Shown: positions 1-9,252, numbered from the stretch's first letter. The stretch: 64,000 nt of DNA from Paracoccaceae bacterium (GCA_024742405.1 JANSYP010000002.1:545697-609696); one strand, 5' to 3'. Notes: a model not told the origin generated them from the letters alone. Translations and numbers: made by a program.

Positions 1-1
1 T

Positions 2-220
2 CGCCACGCCTACATCAAGCCGAGCTCCCCGCAGCTCAACGGCAAAGTCGAGCGATGGCACAGGTCCAACGAGCAGGAGTTCCACCAGCTTCTCAGCTAC
101 TAGGGCGACATCGACCTGGACGCAAGGCTCACAGAGTGGGAGCGCTTCTACAATCTTGCCAGGCCACACGGCGCGCACGGCGGAAAGACGCCTTACGAGG
201 CGCTCAGAGACAAGCTATAG
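2..220 (+). pseudogene. Transposase integrase-core C-terminal fragment (IS481/IS3-like)
   Basis: The frame entering from the left edge reads the end of an rve integrase core: SSPQLNGKVERWHR, then an EF..L stretch, then NLARPHGAHGGKTPYEALRD. This is the typical C-terminus of IS481- or IS3-type DDE transposases. An in-frame TAG at 101-103 interrupts the reading, and the natural stop is the TAG at 218-220. The N-terminal part lies outside the window. The internal nonsense codon makes this a dead copy even if the missing part is intact. Confidence 0.75.
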
Positions 221-279
221 AAGATCGCGCTGATGTACCGCTGAATTGCTCAGGCTACACTCTTGGCAGGTTGACCCTA

Positions 280-1299
280 TCAGACGATCGGCTGCCGGTA
301 TTTCTCTTGTTTCGTCAGTAGGGCCCAGATCATCTGGGCGGATTTATTGGCCATGGTGACCGTCGCCAGCCGGAAGGGCTTCTCGTCCAGTAGCTTTGCG
401 GTTCACGTGTCGGCTTTCTCTGGGCAGTTCTTGGCCATCAACGCGCGCGACGCCATTCCGATGATCAAGAGCTTTCGGATATAGCGGTCACCCTTCCTTG
501 TGATCCGGCCGAGGCGATCTCGCCCTCCGCTGGATTTGTTGAACGGCGTCAGCCCCAGCCAAGCGGCCAGCTCGCGCGCAGCTTTGAACTAGCTCGCGTC
601 GCCAATGGTGGCAACGATGGCGGAAGCCGTAATCGGTCCGGCGCCTTGCATGCGCATCAGCCTACGCGCATCAGCATCCAGCCAGGCATGCTGTTCGATA
701 AACTTCGTCAGCCCGTCGATACGAGCATTGAGGCCGTTCAGCTGATGGCACATCGCGCCGAGAATGCCGTCCGCGATCCCGGGCACTTCCAACTCGTCTT
801 CCGTGCCGTGCTCTCGTGCGAACTTGGACTCGGCCTCAATAACTGTCGGCAGGATATGTCCAAATTCCCGGAGTATGCTTCGGATCATGTTCACAACCTC
901 GGTGCGCTGTCGAACGACCAGATCCCGGGCACGATGGATGGAAAGAACAGCCTGCTGATCTTCGGACTTGATCTCGACAAAGCGCATGGTCGGTCGGCGC
1001 ACAGCTTAGCAGATCGCTTCGGCATAGGCTGCGTCCGTCTTGCCGCGTTTCAAATAGGGTTTGACATAGGCGGCTGGCATCAGCCGAATATCATGGCCGA
1101 GTTCGCGCAGCTCGCGTCCCCAGTGATGTGCTGATCCGCAGACCTCCATGCCGACAACACAGCGAGGCAATGTCTCGAAGTGTGCGAGCAACTTGGCCCG
1201 CTTGATTTTCTTGTTGATGATCCGTCGGCCCGTCACGGAAACGCAGTGAACTTGTCAAACGTCGCTGGCCAAATCCAGACCCACAGTCTTTACTGTCAT
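280..1299 (-). pseudogene. IS110-family transposase, full length but with four in-frame stops
   Basis: From an ATG at 1297-1299 the minus frame reads MTVKTVGLDLASDV, then VVGMEVCGSAHHWGRELREL, KRGKTDAAYAEAIC, AVRRPTMRFVEIKSEDQQAV, then the C-terminal GPITASAIVATIGDAS, WLGLTPFNKSSGGRDRLGRI, TRKGDRYIRKLLIIGMA and a final TGA at 280-282. This is the DEDD-RuvC plus transposase_20 layout of IS110 elements, about 340 codons, the normal family length. The frame never shifts, but TGA 1255-1257, TAA 1006-1008, TAG 589-591 and TGA 403-405 interrupt it. From conserved IS110 context, each is explainable by one substitution of a Trp, Glu or Gln codon. Clearly an inactive element. Confidence 0.85.
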
Positions 1300-1303
1300 T
1301 AGG

Positions 1304-1371
1304 TGGCTCCTTTGTTTGCATTCGACAACAACTGCATTTTAGCACGTACGATGCCGGTCGAGCAGGAGCCA
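1304..1371. repeat. Short inverted repeat just upstream of the IS110 transposase
   Basis: TGGCTCCT at 1304-1311 is the reverse complement of AGGAGCCA at 1364-1371, with 52 bases between. It lies in the untranslated region 5' of the IS110 transposase. In characterised IS110 elements that region encodes the bridge RNA, so the arms might be part of a structured RNA. They are short and could also be chance. Confidence 0.3.
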
Positions 1372-1429
1372 TCCATCTCATCCGCTAAGGGCCGAAAGTC
1401 GGACACGCAAGATCGAGTAACCTAGGGTT

Positions 1430-1615
1430 CTAGGCATTGGAGCTGGCAAGAACTCGATAGACCGATGCTCGACCTATGCCGAGTTGCCTGGCGATCTCGG
1501 ACGCGCCGGCTCCGCTCTCTTTCATTGCCAGAATCTCTTGCGCCTTTGCTCGCGCAGTTGGCTTGCGGCCTTGCCCCGAAGCTTTAGGTGTGTGTTGCGC
1601 GGTCTCATCGTTACG
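1430..1615 (-). pseudogene. Serine resolvase/invertase C-terminal fragment
   Basis: The minus frame reads a linker with GRKPTARAKAQEILAM and then a Hin-type helix-turn-helix, GASEIARQLGIGRASVYRVL, ending at a TAG (1430-1432). This is the DNA-binding C-terminus of Tn3-type resolvases. A TAG at 1616-1618 stops the frame immediately upstream and no catalytic serine domain precedes it, so only about 60 codons of a roughly 190-residue protein remain. It sits directly upstream of the IS110 remnant. Confidence 0.7.
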
Positions 1616-1618
1616 CTA

Positions 1619-2452
1619 CTCGTGTCAAACAGTTTTCCTGACATGCAAACGCATATTAATCATTTTTTTCAATAAGATATGGGATTGAAGATCTAGGGGG
1701 TCGCTCCGTCCCTTGGCTCCACCACCACCCCCTCGGATAGAGTATTGGAGTTCCATAGGAATTCTCTCTTTTCGAGCTTTCCATCATGTTACCGAGTGCG
1801 GCATCGTACTGTCCGTTTCCAGCAGCACTCGGGAACGGCGCTTGAAAAGCGAGACATGACTCGGGGCGGGGCTGATCGACGACGAGACGGTTGCCCCGAG
1901 GGGCCCACATCCAACCTCGTCTTACTTGATAGGTACGACGGCTTGAGGGCTAGCTCGGGTCTGCAACAGATGCGCCTCGTCTCTCCCCGCCACCTGCTTT
2001 TGAAGGTCGACCGCGCATTGGGTCAGCCGAATGTGTCGATGAAAGCGTTGCTCAACCTTGGTCTCTCTGTTTTGGACTACCCTCGTCGCTCCACCGCTCA
2101 CAGAAGTTGCAGAGCGTCTTCGGCGGGTCGAACTTCCGTAGCGCATCCAACGCCGCGACCCATTGCGCTTGGCGAGAATAATCCCATTCAGAACGCGTCT
2201 TTCATGACCGCGCGGCTCGGCAAGCTCTTCAGTTACTGGCGACGGCGCCGCGCCACCTGCTCGTCGATCAGCCAGATAACACTGCCCAGACCGTATTCCG
2301 AGGTTCAGCGGCCTGAATCAGGCTCGCAACGAAACCTCTGGCAAATCAGTGAGATTAATCCGTGCTCGGCGGCGCGGGTTTGGCGGTGCCCTTGAGCTCT
2401 GATTCAGAGGGCCAAAATGCAGCGCTCGTAGACCATCGGACGGAAACTTCAG
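1619..2452. other. Region with no intact gene (mobile-element debris)
   Basis: About 830 bases downstream of the hydantoinase stop hold no frame I can support apart from the IS5-type fragment at about 2083-2310. An AT-rich patch with runs of T lies near 1650-1690. Open frames here have no ribosome-binding sites and no family signature. Confidence 0.5.
2083..2310 (-). pseudogene. IS5-family transposase N-terminal fragment, frameshifted
   Basis: On the minus strand, WLIDEQVARR resembles the 'LTDEQ.ARL' start of IS5/IS427 transposases. A different frame then gives RGHERRVLNGIILAKRNGSR, and a third gives DPPKTLCNFCERWSDEG, matching the 'RVLNGII...NG.RW' and 'GPPKTLYNR..RWS' blocks of the same family in the right order. 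At least two frameshifts and several stops separate the blocks, and no catalytic part remains. Boundaries are approximate. Confidence 0.45.
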
Positions 2453-3844
2453 TCATAGTCCCTCATGCCGCTCGACAATCGCGCCCTGGCATTTGGACAC
2501 CATTTGACCATCCTCAATGATGGGCCTGCCGCGCAGCAGGACTGTCTCGGGCCGACCTTGCACCTCAAGTCCCTCATAGGGCGTGTAGTCCGACCCGTCA
2601 TGCAGATCGGCATGCTGAATGGTGCGGCGGATCCCGGGATCCCAGATCGCAATGTCGGCGTCGCTGCCCACCGCGATCGTGCCCTTCCGCGGGTAGAGAC
2701 CATAGGCGCGCGCATGGTTGGTCGCCGTCAGAGCGACGAACCGCGGCAGGTCGATCCGGCCTTTCATCACACCTTCGGAAAAGAGGATCGGCAGACGGGT
2801 TTCAACGCCGGGGATGCCATTGGGAATATGGCGGAAACTGCGCAGGCCCTTGGGATTTCGCTTGCCCTTGTCGTCGGCATATCGGAACGGGCAATGGTCA
2901 GATGAGAAGAGGTCGAAAAGGCCCGTCTGCAGCCCGCGCCAGCAGTTTTCCTGCTCGGTCCGGTTGCGGGGCGGCGGCGAGCAGACGAATTTCGCGCCCT
3001 CCCAGTTCTCGCGCGACAGGTCTTCGCCCTCCAGCATCAGATATTGCGGGCAGGTCTCGGCGGTGATGTCGAGCCCGCGCATCCGGGCGCGCGCAATTTC
3101 CTCCATCGCGGCGCCGTTCGAGACATGGACGATGACGATCGGGACATCGACCACCTCGGCCAGGGTCAGGGCGCGGTGGGTGGCCTCGCGTTCCGCGGCC
3201 ACCGGGCGGGTGGTGGCATGGGCCCGCGGGGCCATGTCGCCGGCCTGTTCGGCGCGGCGGGCGAGAAAGGCGATCACGTCCTCGTTCTCGCAATGGACGA
3301 GCACCTTGGCGCCATGGCGGCGCGCGACATCCATCGTTGCGAGGATCTCCGCATCATCCATGCGCAGGGCCTCGTAGGTCATGAACACCTTGACCGAACG
3401 ATGCCCTTCTTCGATCAGGGCGGGCAGTTCCTGGCCGAGAACGCTGGGCGTGGGGTCGGTGACGATGAGGTGAAACCCGACATCCACGTGGCTTCGGCCT
3501 TCGGCCTGGGCACGGTAGTCGCGAAAGGTCGCCGCCAGAGAATCGCCGCGCTCCTGCAGGCAGAAAGGCATGACCATCGTGTTGCCGCCGAAGGCCGCGG
3601 AGCGCGTGGCGCTGTCGAAATCGTCGGCCATCTCGATCCCCGGGCCGGAAGGCTGGGCGATGTGGACGTGGCTGTCGATGCCGCCGGGCAGGACATAGCG
3701 CCCGGTCGCGTCGATGGTGCGCGCGGCGGACCCCATATCGCCGCCGATCTGGGCGACCCGGCCGTCCCGGATGCCGATATCAGCGGAAAACATGTCCGAC
3801 GCGGTGGCGACGGTGCCGTTGGCGATGACCAGGTCGTGGGACAT
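2453..3844 (-). CDS. Dihydropyrimidinase / D-hydantoinase family amidohydrolase
   Basis: 463-residue metal-dependent amidohydrolase expected to open cyclic diamides (dihydropyrimidines or 5-substituted hydantoins) to N-carbamoyl acids in the cytoplasm. It shows the N-terminal small beta domain, the zinc motif DSHVHI near residue 60, a likely carboxylated Lys in SVKVFMTYEAL near 150, VHCENED near 183, IVHVSNG near 239 and SDHCPF near 316. All fit the family, as does the length. The start MSHDLVIANG was chosen because the upstream extension is low-complexity and unlike the family. It is the last gene of the aapJQMP-regulator operon, 13 bases after the regulator, which suggests its substrate arrives through that transporter. 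Substrate preference (hydantoin or dihydropyrimidine) cannot be read from the sequence. Confidence 0.9.
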   Translation of the reverse strand: MSHDLVIANGTVATASDMFSADIGIRDGRVAQIGGDMGSAARTIDATGRYVLPGGIDSHVHIAQPSGPGIEMADDFDSATRSAAFGGNTMVMPFCLQERGDSLAATFRDYRAQAEGRSHVDVGFHLIVTDPTPSVLGQELPALIEEGHRSVKVFMTYEALRMDDAEILATMDVARRHGAKVLVHCENEDVIAFLARRAEQAGDMAPRAHATTRPVAAEREATHRALTLAEVVDVPIVIVHVSNGAAMEEIARARMRGLDITAETCPQYLMLEGEDLSRENWEGAKFVCSPPPRNRTEQENCWRGLQTGLFDLFSSDHCPFRYADDKGKRNPKGLRSFRHIPNGIPGVETRLPILFSEGVMKGRIDLPRFVALTATNHARAYGLYPRKGTIAVGSDADIAIWDPGIRRTIQHADLHDGSDYTPYEGLEVQGRPETVLLRGRPIIEDGQMVSKCQGAIVERHEGL

Positions 3845-3857
3845 GTCGGACCCCTGT

Positions 3858-4748
3858 TCAGGCGTTGATGAGATCGAGATCGAGATCGCCGGCATCGCTG
3901 CGCCGGTAGGCCAGCCCGATGGCCAGCGTCTGAACGAGGCTCATCACGGCGGTGAGTGACCGGAACCCGTGCAGCGCGGCGTCATCCACGGGCAGCACCA
4001 CGGCGGCGCCTTCGGTGATCGGGCTGACCGGATTGTCCGTGATCGCCAGGATCGGCGTCCCCGCCTCCCGCGCCTGGGCCGTCGCGCCGATTGTGGCGGG
4101 CGCGTAGGGCGGGAAGCTGATCGAGACCAGCAGGTCGCCCGGTTGCATCACCGCGATCTGGTCATCGGGCGCGCTGCCGGTCCCGCTGATCTGAACCGCC
4201 TGACAGTGCGCCCGGCGCAGCGCGTAGGAAAAGTAGGAGGCCACGGGATAGGAACGGTCGAGGCCGATCACATGGACCGTCCGCGCGTTCAGAATGAGCT
4301 CCATCGCAGCGTCGAGCGGCAGTTCGGCCAGCCGGCTGCCGAGATGGGCCAGGGAGGCGCTGTTCGCCCGGCAGAAGGATTGCCCCATCGCCACGAGGTC
4401 GGACGGGTCGTGCACGACCTCGTCGCCCTGGATGTGCGAGATCCGTTCCGAGAGGGAGGCGGGATAGACGTTGTGGAGCGGCGCGCGGAAGATCCGCTGC
4501 ATCTCGGTGAAGCCGTCGAAGCCCATCGCCTTGGCCAGCCGGACGAAGATCGAGGGCGTAAGCTGGGATTTCTTTGCCATGACGGCGAGCGTTTCCAGCG
4601 CGACCACCCGCTGATTTTCCAGCACCCACGCGCCGGCATCGAGCATGCGGCCGGTGAATAGATGCCGCTCGCCGGTGAGGCGCTCGCGGAATTCCTCGAG
4701 GGTTCTCGGTTTGGTTGGCGTGTCGGGTTTGGCCATGCTCTGGGTCAT
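3858..4748 (-). CDS. RpiR/MurR-family transcriptional regulator (HTH + SIS)
   Basis: About 296 residues. An N-terminal HTH_6 domain (ALETLAVMAKKSQLTPSIFV, then AKAMGFDGFTEMQ) is followed by a SIS phosphosugar-binding fold (VHVIGLDRSYPVASYF near 150, LLVSISFPPYAPATI near 205, ILAITDNPVSPI). Members of this family sense sugar phosphates or related ligands and repress or activate neighbouring genes. It sits between the transporter ATPase gene and the hydantoinase, so it probably controls this operon. ATG 4748, ATG 4736 and an upstream GTG at 4787 are all possible starts, with no convincing ribosome-binding site to choose between them. Confidence 0.88.
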   Translation of the reverse strand: MTQSMAKPDTPTKPRTLEEFRERLTGERHLFTGRMLDAGAWVLENQRVVALETLAVMAKKSQLTPSIFVRLAKAMGFDGFTEMQRIFRAPLHNVYPASLSERISHIQGDEVVHDPSDLVAMGQSFCRANSASLAHLGSRLAELPLDAAMELILNARTVHVIGLDRSYPVASYFSYALRRAHCQAVQISGTGSAPDDQIAVMQPGDLLVSISFPPYAPATIGATAQAREAGTPILAITDNPVSPITEGAAVVLPVDDAALHGFRSLTAVMSLVQTLAIGLAYRRSDAGDLDLDLINA

Positions 4749-4805
4749 CGTTCGGGGCTCTGGTCTCTTGATCGTCTCGGTCGGCACGTCGCCGCGTCTT
4801 GGAAC

Positions 4806-5603
4806 TTAATGGGCTAGCACCTGCGACAGGAAGGTGCGACCGCGTTCCGTCTGCGGGTTCTGGAAGAACGCCTCGGGATCGGATTCCTCGACGATCCGGC
4901 CGCCATCCATGAAGACGATCCTGTTCGCGACCTTGCGCGCAAACCCCATCTCGTGGGTCACGCAGACCATCGTCATCCCCTCGCCCGCCAGTTCGATCAT
5001 GACGTCGAGCACCTCCTTGATCATCTCGGGATCCAGCGCCGAGGTGGGCTCGTCGAAGAGCATGATCTCGGGCCTGGTGCAGAGCGCGCGGGCAATGGCG
5101 ACGCGCTGCTGCTGACCGCCGGAGAGCTGCCCGGGATACTTGGCGGCCTGGTCGGGAATATGGACGCGCGCGAGGTAATGGTGGGCACGCTCGTCGGCCT
5201 CCTTGCGGGGCACATGATGCACCCAGATCTGCGCCAGCGTGAGGTTTTCGAGCACTGTCAGGTGAGGATAGAGATTGAAGTTCTGGAAGACCATGCCGAC
5301 GCGGGCGCGGAGCGTCTCGATGTTCTTCATCTCGGCATTGATCTCCTGCCCGTTGATCTCGATCCGGCCCATCTGGTGCGTCTCGAGCTGGTTGATGCAG
5401 CGGATCAGCGTGGATTTGCCAGACCCGGACGGGCCGCAGATCACGATCTTTTCGCCGGAGGCCACGGTCAGGTTGATGTCCTGCAGCACGTGGAATTGGT
5501 CGAACCATTTGTTCAGCCCGTCGATCCGGATGATCTCTGCCGCGTCGGCCATGGCGCTTGCTCCGCTCGGGTTGGGTTGAAAGCCGTCTGCCTGAGGTGT
5601 CAT
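4806..5603 (-). CDS. aapP: Amino-acid ABC transporter ATP-binding protein (AapP/BztD-like)
   Basis: 265-residue cytoplasmic ATPase that powers a polar amino-acid importer. Walker [11 protein letters not shown]-loop [11 protein letters not shown], signature [15 protein letters not shown], Walker [13 protein letters not shown] and the H-loop VTHEMGF are all present and in order. The ATG at 5601-5603 overlaps the aapM stop as ATGA, so translation is coupled. An internal [11 protein letters not shown] at 5552 is an alternative start. It belongs to the aapJQMP operon. AapP-type systems usually carry glutamate, aspartate, glutamine or asparagine, but the attached hydantoinase gene suggests a modified substrate here. 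Confidence 0.92.
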   Translation of the reverse strand: MTPQADGFQPNPSGASAMADAAEIIRIDGLNKWFDQFHVLQDINLTVASGEKIVICGPSGSGKSTLIRCINQLETHQMGRIEINGQEINAEMKNIETLRARVGMVFQNFNLYPHLTVLENLTLAQIWVHHVPRKEADERAHHYLARVHIPDQAAKYPGQLSGGQQQRVAIARALCTRPEIMLFDEPTSALDPEMIKEVLDVMIELAGEGMTMVCVTHEMGFARKVANRIVFMDGGRIVEESDPEAFFQNPQTERGRTFLSQVLAH

Positions 5604-6703
5604 TTCTTCTGGCCCGTGTTGAGCTTGCGTTCCAGATGCATCGAGTAGCGCGAGAGGCCGAAACAGAGCACCCAGAAGCCGAAGCCGGCAAAGACATAGC
5701 CCGTCGTCGTGACAGACGGGGCGAGCCAGTTGCTTGAGGAAATGCCCGCCTGCACGATCCCGAGCAGGTCGAACAGCCCGATGATCAGGACCAGCGTGGT
5801 GTCCTTGATGATCGCCACATAGGTGTTGACCAGACCCGGGATCACCGTGCGCAGGGCCTGGGGCAGGATGATGAAGGTCATCATCTTCCAGTAGCCCATG
5901 CCCGACGCGGTGGCGGCCTCGAACTGGCCCCTGGGGATCGCCTGGAGCCCGCCGCGGATCACCTCGGCCATGAGCGCCCCGTTGAAAAGCGCCACGCCGA
6001 TCAGGGCGCGCAGCAGCTTGTCCATGGTGAAGCCCTGAGGCATGAACAGGGGCAGCATGACCGACGCCATGAAGAGAATGGTGATCAGCGGGACGGCGCG
6101 GAACAACTCGATGAACGTCACGCAGAAGATGCGGATCGCGGGCATGCGCGACCGGCGCCCCAGCGCCATCAGGATCCCGATGGGCAGCGCGCCGAGCATC
6201 CCGGCCACCGCCACCACGAGGGTCAGCATGAACCCGCCCCAGCGGTCGGTGGGCACGACCTCCAGACCGAGCATCCCGCCATGCAGCAGCACGACCGTCA
6301 CCACGGGCAGGGCGATGAAGCTGCCGGTGATGATCCAGCCCTTGTTGGGTACCCGCGGCAGGAACAGAACGGCGATGGACGCCAGCAGCGCCAGCATCGA
6401 CAGATCGACCCTCCAGCGATGCTCCGGCGGGTAGAAGCCGTAGATGAACTGCCCCCAGCGCGCGCCGACAAAGGCCCAGCAGGCGCCTCCGGCGGCCACG
6501 CAATCATCGCGGTCGCCGGTCCAGGCGGCATCGATGAAGAGCCAGTCGATCAGCGGCGGGATCGTGCGGATCAGCAGCCACAGGACCAGAAGGGTCAGCA
6601 GGCCCTGGCGCCAGTCGGGAAAGAGGTTGCGGCGGATCCAGGCCGCCGGACCCAACACAGATCCCGGCGTTCTCAGCGGCAGATGTCGGCTGGTTTCGGT
6701 CAT
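5600..6703 (-). CDS. aapM: Amino-acid ABC transporter permease (AapM/BztC-like)
   Basis: 367-residue inner-membrane permease. The long N-terminal part has extra membrane segments and a periplasmic loop near residues 60-105, as in AapM/BztC. The C-terminal HisM-like domain carries the EAA loop ([19 protein letters not shown], then [19 protein letters not shown]), which contacts the ATPase. It is paired with aapQ eight bases upstream and overlaps aapP by ATGA. The two permeases should form a heterodimer. Confidence 0.92.
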   Translation of the reverse strand: MTETSRHLPLRTPGSVLGPAAWIRRNLFPDWRQGLLTLLVLWLLIRTIPPLIDWLFIDAAWTGDRDDCVAAGGACWAFVGARWGQFIYGFYPPEHRWRVDLSMLALLASIAVLFLPRVPNKGWIITGSFIALPVVTVVLLHGGMLGLEVVPTDRWGGFMLTLVVAVAGMLGALPIGILMALGRRSRMPAIRIFCVTFIELFRAVPLITILFMASVMLPLFMPQGFTMDKLLRALIGVALFNGALMAEVIRGGLQAIPRGQFEAATASGMGYWKMMTFIILPQALRTVIPGLVNTYVAIIKDTTLVLIIGLFDLLGIVQAGISSSNWLAPSVTTTGYVFAGFGFWVLCFGLSRYSMHLERKLNTGQKK

Positions 6704-6710
6704 CGCATCC

Positions 6711-7904
6711 TCAGAAGGACCGCCGCGTCACGCGCCAGTTGAAGAAATTCATGATCGCGGCAATGAGCAGGCTCACCGTCAGATAGAAGGCCATGGCCAG
6801 CGCGATGGTTTCCAGCGCCTGCCCGGTCTGGGTCATCGTCGTTCCGGCCACGATCGAGATGATCTCGGGGAACGCGATGGCGGAGGCGAGCGAGGTGTTC
6901 TTGGCGAGCGACTGGTATTGTGTCGTCAGCGGCGGAATGATGATCCGCAGCGCCTGGGGGATCACGACGAGGCGCATGATCTGGCCGCGGGAATGCCCCA
7001 GCGCCTGCGCCGCCTCGGTCTGGCCGTGATCGACCCCCTCGATGCCGGCGCGCACGATCTCGCCAACCGCTGCGGCGATGTAGAAGGAGAGCCCCAAAAG
7101 CGCGGCCAGCATCTCGGGCAGGATGACCATCCCGCCCTGGAAGTTGAAGCCTTCCAGCGCCGGGACCGACAGGGCCATCGACGCGTTGGTCGCAAACCAA
7201 GTCGCCAGCGGCAGGGCGACGAGCCCGATGATCCACCATTGCAGCACCGGTCTGGAATGCCCGGTTGCCGCACGGTGGCGGCGCGCGAAATGCGCCATGG
7301 TCAGCGCAAAGATCAACCCGGTGGCGAAGGCGACGAGGGTGAGCTGGGCCCCGGAATCCAGCAGCGGCTTGGGAAGGTAGAGCCCCCGATTGCTGAGAAA
7401 CGCGCCGCCTCCGATCTCGATGCTCTGGCGCGGGCCCGGCAGCGGCCGGAGAATGGCGAAATACCAGAAAAAGAGCTGCAGAAGCAGCGGGATGTTACGG
7501 AAGATCTCGATATAGACGGCGGCCAGCCGTGAGATCAGCCAGTTGGGTGACACCCGCGCCAACCCGATCACGAGACCGATGAGAGAGGCCAGGCCGATGC
7601 CCAGCACCGCGAGAACCACCGTGTTCGCGACCGCGGTCCAGAGCGCCTGCAGGTAGGTGTCGTTGCGCTCGAACGGGGAGAAGCGGATGGCGATGTCGAA
7701 GCCCGCGCGGTTTTCGAGAAAGCCGAAACCGGAGGCGATGCCCTGCCGGTCGAGATTGGCCATCGTGTTCGCCAGCAGGAACTGGATGAGCAGCGCCAAG
7801 AGCGCAACGAACCCGACCTGTATCAGCGCGGACCGTATACGGGAGCGGGTCCAGAACGGCGTCCGGGGCGGGGCCATCGGACCGAGATCGCGGGAGACGG
7901 GCAC
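6711..7904 (-). CDS. aapQ: Amino-acid ABC transporter permease (AapQ/BztB-like)
   Basis: 397-residue inner-membrane permease of the His/Glu/Gln family, with eight or so hydrophobic segments. FIALLALLIQ-type helices near the N-terminus are followed by the conserved NTVVLAVLGIGLASLIGLVI and IEIFRNIPLLLQLFFWY blocks. A large inserted region near 185-265 is typical of AapQ. The EAA loop reads EAAQALGHSRGQIMRLVVIP. It follows aapJ after a 71-base gap that holds a GC-rich stem-loop. Confidence 0.92.
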   Translation of the reverse strand: MPVSRDLGPMAPPRTPFWTRSRIRSALIQVGFVALLALLIQFLLANTMANLDRQGIASGFGFLENRAGFDIAIRFSPFERNDTYLQALWTAVANTVVLAVLGIGLASLIGLVIGLARVSPNWLISRLAAVYIEIFRNIPLLLQLFFWYFAILRPLPGPRQSIEIGGGAFLSNRGLYLPKPLLDSGAQLTLVAFATGLIFALTMAHFARRHRAATGHSRPVLQWWIIGLVALPLATWFATNASMALSVPALEGFNFQGGMVILPEMLAALLGLSFYIAAAVGEIVRAGIEGVDHGQTEAAQALGHSRGQIMRLVVIPQALRIIIPPLTTQYQSLAKNTSLASAIAFPEIISIVAGTTMTQTGQALETIALAMAFYLTVSLLIAAIMNFFNWRVTRRSF

Positions 7905-7941
7905 TGGCGGGTTCCTCGAGGGGCGGACCGGTCAGAGGAGC

Positions 7942-7964
7942 CCCCGCCGCAGGACGCGGCGGGG
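7942..7964 (-). promoter_or_regulatory. Stem-loop between aapJ and aapQ
   Basis: CCCCGCCGC (7942-7950), a five-base loop, then GCGGCGGGG (7956-7964) form a perfect nine-base-pair hairpin just after the aapJ stop. There is no T run, so full termination is unlikely. In many ABC operons such a hairpin after the binding-protein gene stabilises its mRNA or partially attenuates readthrough, giving more binding protein than permease. Confidence 0.6.
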
Positions 7965-7975
7965 ACGGTGTCTGA

Positions 7976-8995
7976 TCACTTGAAAGGCATCGCGTATTGC
8001 AGCCCGCCATCGGTATGGAGCGCGTTCATGCCGCGTTCGATCTGCAGCGGTGTATCGGGGCCGACATGGCGTTCGAAGATCTCGCCATAATTGCCCACCG
8101 AGGAAATCGCGCGGTAGACCCACTGGTTGTCCAGGCCGATCCATTCCCCGACCGGAGAGCCCTCACCGCCCAGCATCCGGGTGATGTTGGGGTTCTCGGA
8201 GGCCAGCATCTCATCGATATTGTCCTGGGTGATGCCGAATTCCTCGGCCTCGATCAGCGCGTAGACGGTCCAGGTCACGATGTCGAACCACTGGTCGTCA
8301 CCATGGCGCACCGCGGGCGCGAGCGGTTCCTTGGAGATCGTCTCGGGTAGCATGACATGCTCGGACGGGTCGCTCATCACCAGGCGCCGTGCCGCAAGAC
8401 CCGAGCGGTCGGAGGTGTAGACGTCGCAGCGGTTCGCGTCATAGGCTGCCAGAACCTCGTCGGCGCGGTCGAAGCGGACCGGGTTGTAGGTCATCCCGTT
8501 GGCTTCGAAATAGTCGGCCAGGTTCAGTTCGGTCGTGGAGCCAGCCGAGACGCAGACCGTGGCGCCGTTGAGCTGCGAGACGCTGTCCACATCCATGCTG
8601 TCGCGCACCATGAAGCCCTGACCGTCATAGAACATGACCGGCGCGAAATTCAGCCCCAGCGCGGTGTCGCGGTTCAGGGTGCGCGTCGTGGTCCGCGACA
8701 GCATGTCGATCTCGCCCGATTGCAGCGCGGTGAACCGCTCGGTGTTCGACAGCGGTGTGTAGCGCACCGCGTCGGGATCCTCGAGCACGGCCGCCGCGAC
8801 TGCGCGGCACACCTCGACATCGAAGCCCGACCAGTTGCCCGCGTCGTCGGGGTTGGAGAAGCCCGCGACACCGGGGGACACGCCACAGTTCAGGTAGCCG
8901 CGCTCGCGCACTTCTTCGAGCGTCTGGGCCGAAACAGCGGCGCCAGACAGCGCCATGAGCGCGGCGGCGGAGGTCAGAATGGTACAGAGTTTCAT
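7976..8995 (-). CDS. aapJ: Amino-acid ABC transporter periplasmic binding protein (AapJ/BztA-like)
   Basis: 339 residues with a clear Sec signal (hydrophobic ILTSAAALMALSGAA, cleavage likely after VSA near residue 23). The SBP_bac_3 fold follows: LNCGVSPGVAGFSNPDDAG, GFDVEVCRAVAAAVLED, TRTLNRDTALG, FMVRDSMDVDSVSQLNG and QWFDIVTWTVYALIEAEEFG match the AapJ/BztA family, whose usual length is about 340. It captures the substrate for AapQMP. Its ATG overlaps by four bases the stop of an upstream degenerate frame that ends in aminotransferase-like sequence. Confidence 0.93.
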   Translation of the reverse strand: MKLCTILTSAAALMALSGAAVSAQTLEEVRERGYLNCGVSPGVAGFSNPDDAGNWSGFDVEVCRAVAAAVLEDPDAVRYTPLSNTERFTALQSGEIDMLSRTTTRTLNRDTALGLNFAPVMFYDGQGFMVRDSMDVDSVSQLNGATVCVSAGSTTELNLADYFEANGMTYNPVRFDRADEVLAAYDANRCDVYTSDRSGLAARRLVMSDPSEHVMLPETISKEPLAPAVRHGDDQWFDIVTWTVYALIEAEEFGITQDNIDEMLASENPNITRMLGGEGSPVGEWIGLDNQWVYRAISSVGNYGEIFERHVGPDTPLQIERGMNALHTDGGLQYAMPFK

Positions 8996-9252
8996 AGGGA
9001 GCCCCTTGTTGGAGAGTGGGTGGTCACGTCATTCGGCCTGTTGCGCAGGCTCTCGAGCCGCTCGATGAAGTGATCGACCTCATCCACGGTTTTGGTGCGC
9101 GCCGCTGAGACACGGACGACGCCATCTGGATCTCCACGGTCCGGCGCCGCCCGCGTGGAGCGGGCTTTGCCGGGTCGGAGGCCGGCTGTTGATGGATGGA
9201 TCGCCTCGACCAGGTCGCACGGGGTACGACCAGCGGTACCAAAGGAAATGGC
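8992..9252 (-). pseudogene. Class V aminotransferase C-terminal remnant
   Basis: The minus frame reads AISFGTAGRTPCDLVEAIH and later DPDGVVRVSAARTKTVDEVD, then HFIERLESLRN. These two blocks, in this order, match the C-terminus of class V (cysteine-desulfurase-like) aminotransferases ('HPTISFT..G....ELV..IH' and 'DPADGVVRVS..HYNT.EEVDR...AL'). The segment between them, usually about 25 residues ending HFYA, is degenerate, and no PLP-lysine domain lies upstream. The frame stays open to 9834, but I recognise nothing in its first 190 codons. Its stop overlaps the aapJ ATG as ATGA, so translation through the remnant could still feed aapJ. Confidence 0.45.

Noticed and set aside
101..1257. Stop-codon recoding in the transposase genes
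   Set aside because: All three stop types occur in the interrupted frames, no recoding signals were seen, and every other gene uses stops normally.
4162..6503. Long frames overlapping aapP and aapM that would suggest fusions
   Set aside because: They read out of phase with the transporter motifs upstream of the true starts. ATGA junctions show separate genes.
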